This document shows positions 29,228-31,187 of a stretch of DNA of 31,187 bases, one piece after another. Position numbers and translations under genes: made by a program. This DNA is from JACCTH01 sp036556085 (lineage in GTDB: Bacteria; Actinomycetota; Acidimicrobiia; Spongiisociales; ZC4RG35): the NCBI GenBank assembly GCA_036556085.1, contig DATBKE010000221.1, forward strand, positions 1 to 31,187, written 5' to 3'. The notes under the pieces were generated by a model. The model ran no database searches, was not told the origin of the DNA, and saw only the letters and a list, made by a program, of their open reading frames with translations. Position 1 is the first letter of the stretch, and every line of letters begins with the position of its first letter.

Positions 29228-31120
29228 GTGACGCTGCTCGAGGGGGTGAACTCCCCGGCTGACCTCCGCCTGTTGTCAGATGAGGAACTCACCCAGCTCT
29301 GCGAGGAGATCCGCCAGTTTCTGATCGACCAGATTGCTCGCACCGGAGGCCATCTCAGCCCCAATCTGGGAGTGGTCGAACTCACTCTCGCCTTGCATCG
29401 TGCATTCGACAGCCCCCGTGATCGGATCATCTGGGACGTCGGGCACCAGGCCTACGTCCACAAGCTGATCACGGGACGCCGGGACGACTTCCCGACCCTG
29501 CGCCGCTTTGGCGGGCTCTCCGGTTACCCGAGCCGGGAGGAAAGCCCCCACGACTTCGTCGAGAACAGCCACGCCTCGACAGCGCTTTCATATGCCCTGG
29601 GGCATGCCCTCACCAATCCCGATTACTGGACCGTGGCGGTGGTGGGCGATGGTGCCCTCACAGGCGGGATGGCGTATGAGGCGTTGAACCACATCGCCGT
29701 CAGCCGCCCAACGAATCTCGTAATCGTCGTCAACGACAACGGACGTTCTTACGCCCCCACCGTCGGCGGGTTGGCGGCTCTCGCCAACCTCGCACACCTT
29801 CGCCTCGATCCCCGTTACGAATGGATGAAGCGCACATTCGGGCGGATGCTGCGTGGTTTGCCCTTGGTGGGGGAGACCGCCGATGAGATGGCCAATCGTT
29901 TCAAAGAGGCGGTCAAACAGATTCTGGAGCCCTCCACCGTCTTCGACACCCTGGGTCTGAAGTACTCGGGACGCATCGACGGCCACGATCTCAAGCAGCT
30001 CGAGACCACGTTGCTCAAGGTCAAGGAGTACGGCGAGCCTGTGATCGTCCACATTGTCACCGAGAAGGGGAAGGGCTATCCCCCGGCTCTAAGTGACGAG
30101 ATCGACAAGTTGCACGGAGTGTCGAGCTTCGACGTTCGCACCGGTCGGGCCCTCAAGGAGGAGCTGAAATACACCGACATCGCCGGGCGGGCCTTGCTGG
30201 AGGAGGCTCGACACCGACCCGAGGTGGTTGCGATCTCGGCGGCGATGATCTCTTCCACCGGGTTGGCCGAGATGGCCCTCGAAATGCCCGATCGGGTGCA
30301 CGACACCGGAATCGCCGAGCAGCATTCGGTGACGCTGGCGGCCGGAATGGCTATGGCCGGGAAGCGCCCCGTGGTGGCGATCTACTCGAGCTTTCTCCAG
30401 CGAGCTTTCGACCAGATCATCACCGATGTGGCCCTTCACAATCTTTCGGTCACCTTTCTCGTCGATCGGGCGGGGATCACCGGCCCAGATGGGCCCTCCC
30501 ATCACGGAGTGTTCGACATCTCCTATTTGCGGATGATTCCCAATCTGGTGGTGGGCACTCCGGCTGATGCCACCGAGCTGGCGGGCATGATCCCCACCGC
30601 CCTCGATCACGACGGCCCGGTGGCGATTCGCTTCCCGAAAGCGGCCGCCTCGTCATTGCCGGTGCTTCCGGCAGAGCCCATCCCGATCGGCGTATGGGAG
30701 GTGCTTTCCGATGGTGACGACGTGCTCCTCCTCGCAAGTGGACGGATGACCGAGATCGCCCAGAAGGCTGCGGCCTCACTCAGTAGCCACGGAGTTTCAT
30801 GTCGGGTCATCAATGCCCGCTGGGTGAAGCCTCTCGATCCGCGCCTCCTGAGCTGGGTGAAGGCTTCGGACCTGGTCATCACGCTCGAAGACAACGTCAT
30901 TGCTGGAGGATTCGGAGCGGCCGTCCTCGAGGAAGTCGCGCCGGCCGGTTTGGCCGGTCGTGTTCGGGTGCTCGGAATCCCCGATCGGTTCCTACCGGCG
31001 GGGAGTGTCGACGAATTGCTTCACGACGTGGGCCTTGACTCCGAGGGAGTGAGCGGCCAGGTCTTGGCGATGCTGGCCGGTCCTACACGGGACAAGCCCA
31101 AGCGGCCTAAACGGGGCTGA
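29228..31120 (+). CDS. dxs: 1-deoxy-D-xylulose-5-phosphate synthase
   Basis: The 630-residue thiamine-diphosphate enzyme makes DXP from pyruvate and glyceraldehyde 3-phosphate, the first step of the MEP isoprenoid pathway. Motifs in order: GGHLSPNLGVVELTLALH, WDVGHQAYVHK, the ThDP motif GDGALTGGMAYEALN...VVNDNGRSYAPTVG, catalytic Glu in DTGIAEQHSVTLAAGMA, DRAGITGPDGPSHHG, and PVAIRFPK. GTG 29228 gives the family's usual beginning (VTLLEGVNSPADLR). ATG 29207 would add seven residues encoded partly by the heptad repeat. No clear Shine-Dalgarno precedes either. The gene is complete; its last 14 nt overlap a convergent partial gene. Confidence 0.96.
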   Translation: MTLLEGVNSPADLRLLSDEELTQLCEEIRQFLIDQIARTGGHLSPNLGVVELTLALHRAFDSPRDRIIWDVGHQAYVHKLITGRRDDFPTLRRFGGLSGYPSREESPHDFVENSHASTALSYALGHALTNPDYWTVAVVGDGALTGGMAYEALNHIAVSRPTNLVIVVNDNGRSYAPTVGGLAALANLAHLRLDPRYEWMKRTFGRMLRGLPLVGETADEMANRFKEAVKQILEPSTVFDTLGLKYSGRIDGHDLKQLETTLLKVKEYGEPVIVHIVTEKGKGYPPALSDEIDKLHGVSSFDVRTGRALKEELKYTDIAGRALLEEARHRPEVVAISAAMISSTGLAEMALEMPDRVHDTGIAEQHSVTLAAGMAMAGKRPVVAIYSSFLQRAFDQIITDVALHNLSVTFLVDRAGITGPDGPSHHGVFDISYLRMIPNLVVGTPADATELAGMIPTALDHDGPVAIRFPKAAASSLPVLPAEPIPIGVWEVLSDGDDVLLLASGRMTEIAQKAAASLSSHGVSCRVINARWVKPLDPRLLSWVKASDLVITLEDNVIAGGFGAAVLEEVAPAGLAGRVRVLGIPDRFLPAGSVDELLHDVGLDSEGVSGQVLAMLAGPTRDKPKRPKRG

Positions 31121-31187
31121 GGCCGATCTCGTCGGGGATGTAGGGCGGTCGGGGAGCGGGCTCGACCATGACGACAAAGCGGCTGAC
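31107..31187 (-). CDS. C-terminal end of an unidentified protein, cut by window edge
   Basis: On the minus strand an open frame enters from the right edge and ends at TAG (31109-31107). It reads VSRFVVMVEPAPRPPYIPDEIGLSPV, the last 26 residues. The composition looks like a genuine protein end and the convergent 14-nt overlap with dxs is of a kind seen elsewhere in this window. The fragment is too short to identify. Confidence 0.35.
   Translation of the reverse strand, partial: VSRFVVMVEPAPRPPYIPDEIGLSPV

Overview
This window is GC-rich chromosomal DNA with dense, mostly single-copy housekeeping genes, many GTG/TTG starts and many 1-14 nt gene overlaps. A WhiB regulator, a GlnR-like nitrogen regulator, a SenX3/RegX3-type phosphate two-component pair and an 11-nt-phased PHO box all point to an actinobacterium. 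The unusual mixture (short alpha-type glutamine synthetase, glnR next to glnA, cytosolic PhoR) suggests a deep lineage such as Acidimicrobiia; that placement is inference. No rRNA, tRNA, CRISPR array, phage or transposase was seen.

Layout. 1-5700: a TOPRIM protein cut by the left edge (-), then on + a small DUF6582-type protein, a methyltransferase, an NfeD-like membrane protein with a decayed protease domain, WhiB, a Nudix hydrolase, a metallo-beta-lactamase-fold hydrolase and an Mrp/NBP35 Fe-S carrier ATPase. 5667-6071: about 400 nt without a gene, rich in hairpins. 6072-8332: erpA-ridA-ALDH7, an apparent operon for Fe-S insertion, imine clearance and semialdehyde oxidation. 8333-8456: a heptanucleotide inverted-repeat element between convergent genes. 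8459-12093 (-): tetR, corA, glnA and glnR, read in that order.

12212-20550 (+) is a phosphate block: polyphosphate kinase, then a PHO box and pstS-pstC-pstA-pstB-phoU-phoP-phoR. It combines high-affinity uptake, sensing and polyphosphate storage. pstS seems to start at an AUA codon behind a strong ribosome binding site, and the histidine kinase has no membrane segment.

20608-25190 holds DNA- and stress-related genes: a lysine-rich small protein, a PolX-like protein with an intact PHP site but a shortened, altered polymerase core, a ferritin-like protein, a small ESFPASDPP-motif protein, DNA topoisomerase IB and a YghZ-type aldo/keto reductase. 25268-29112 (+): a cyclopropane fatty acid synthase and a polar amino acid ABC transporter (binding protein, terminator hairpin, permease, ATPase). 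29113-29215 is a second heptad element sharing 24 nt exactly with the first and likewise starting right after a stop codon; it runs into the start region of dxs. The right edge cuts a convergent gene of which only the last 26 codons are seen.

The best candidates for something little described are the paired heptad elements, the altered PolX-PHP protein, the glnA-glnR unit with a receiver lacking phosphorylation residues, and the pstS start.
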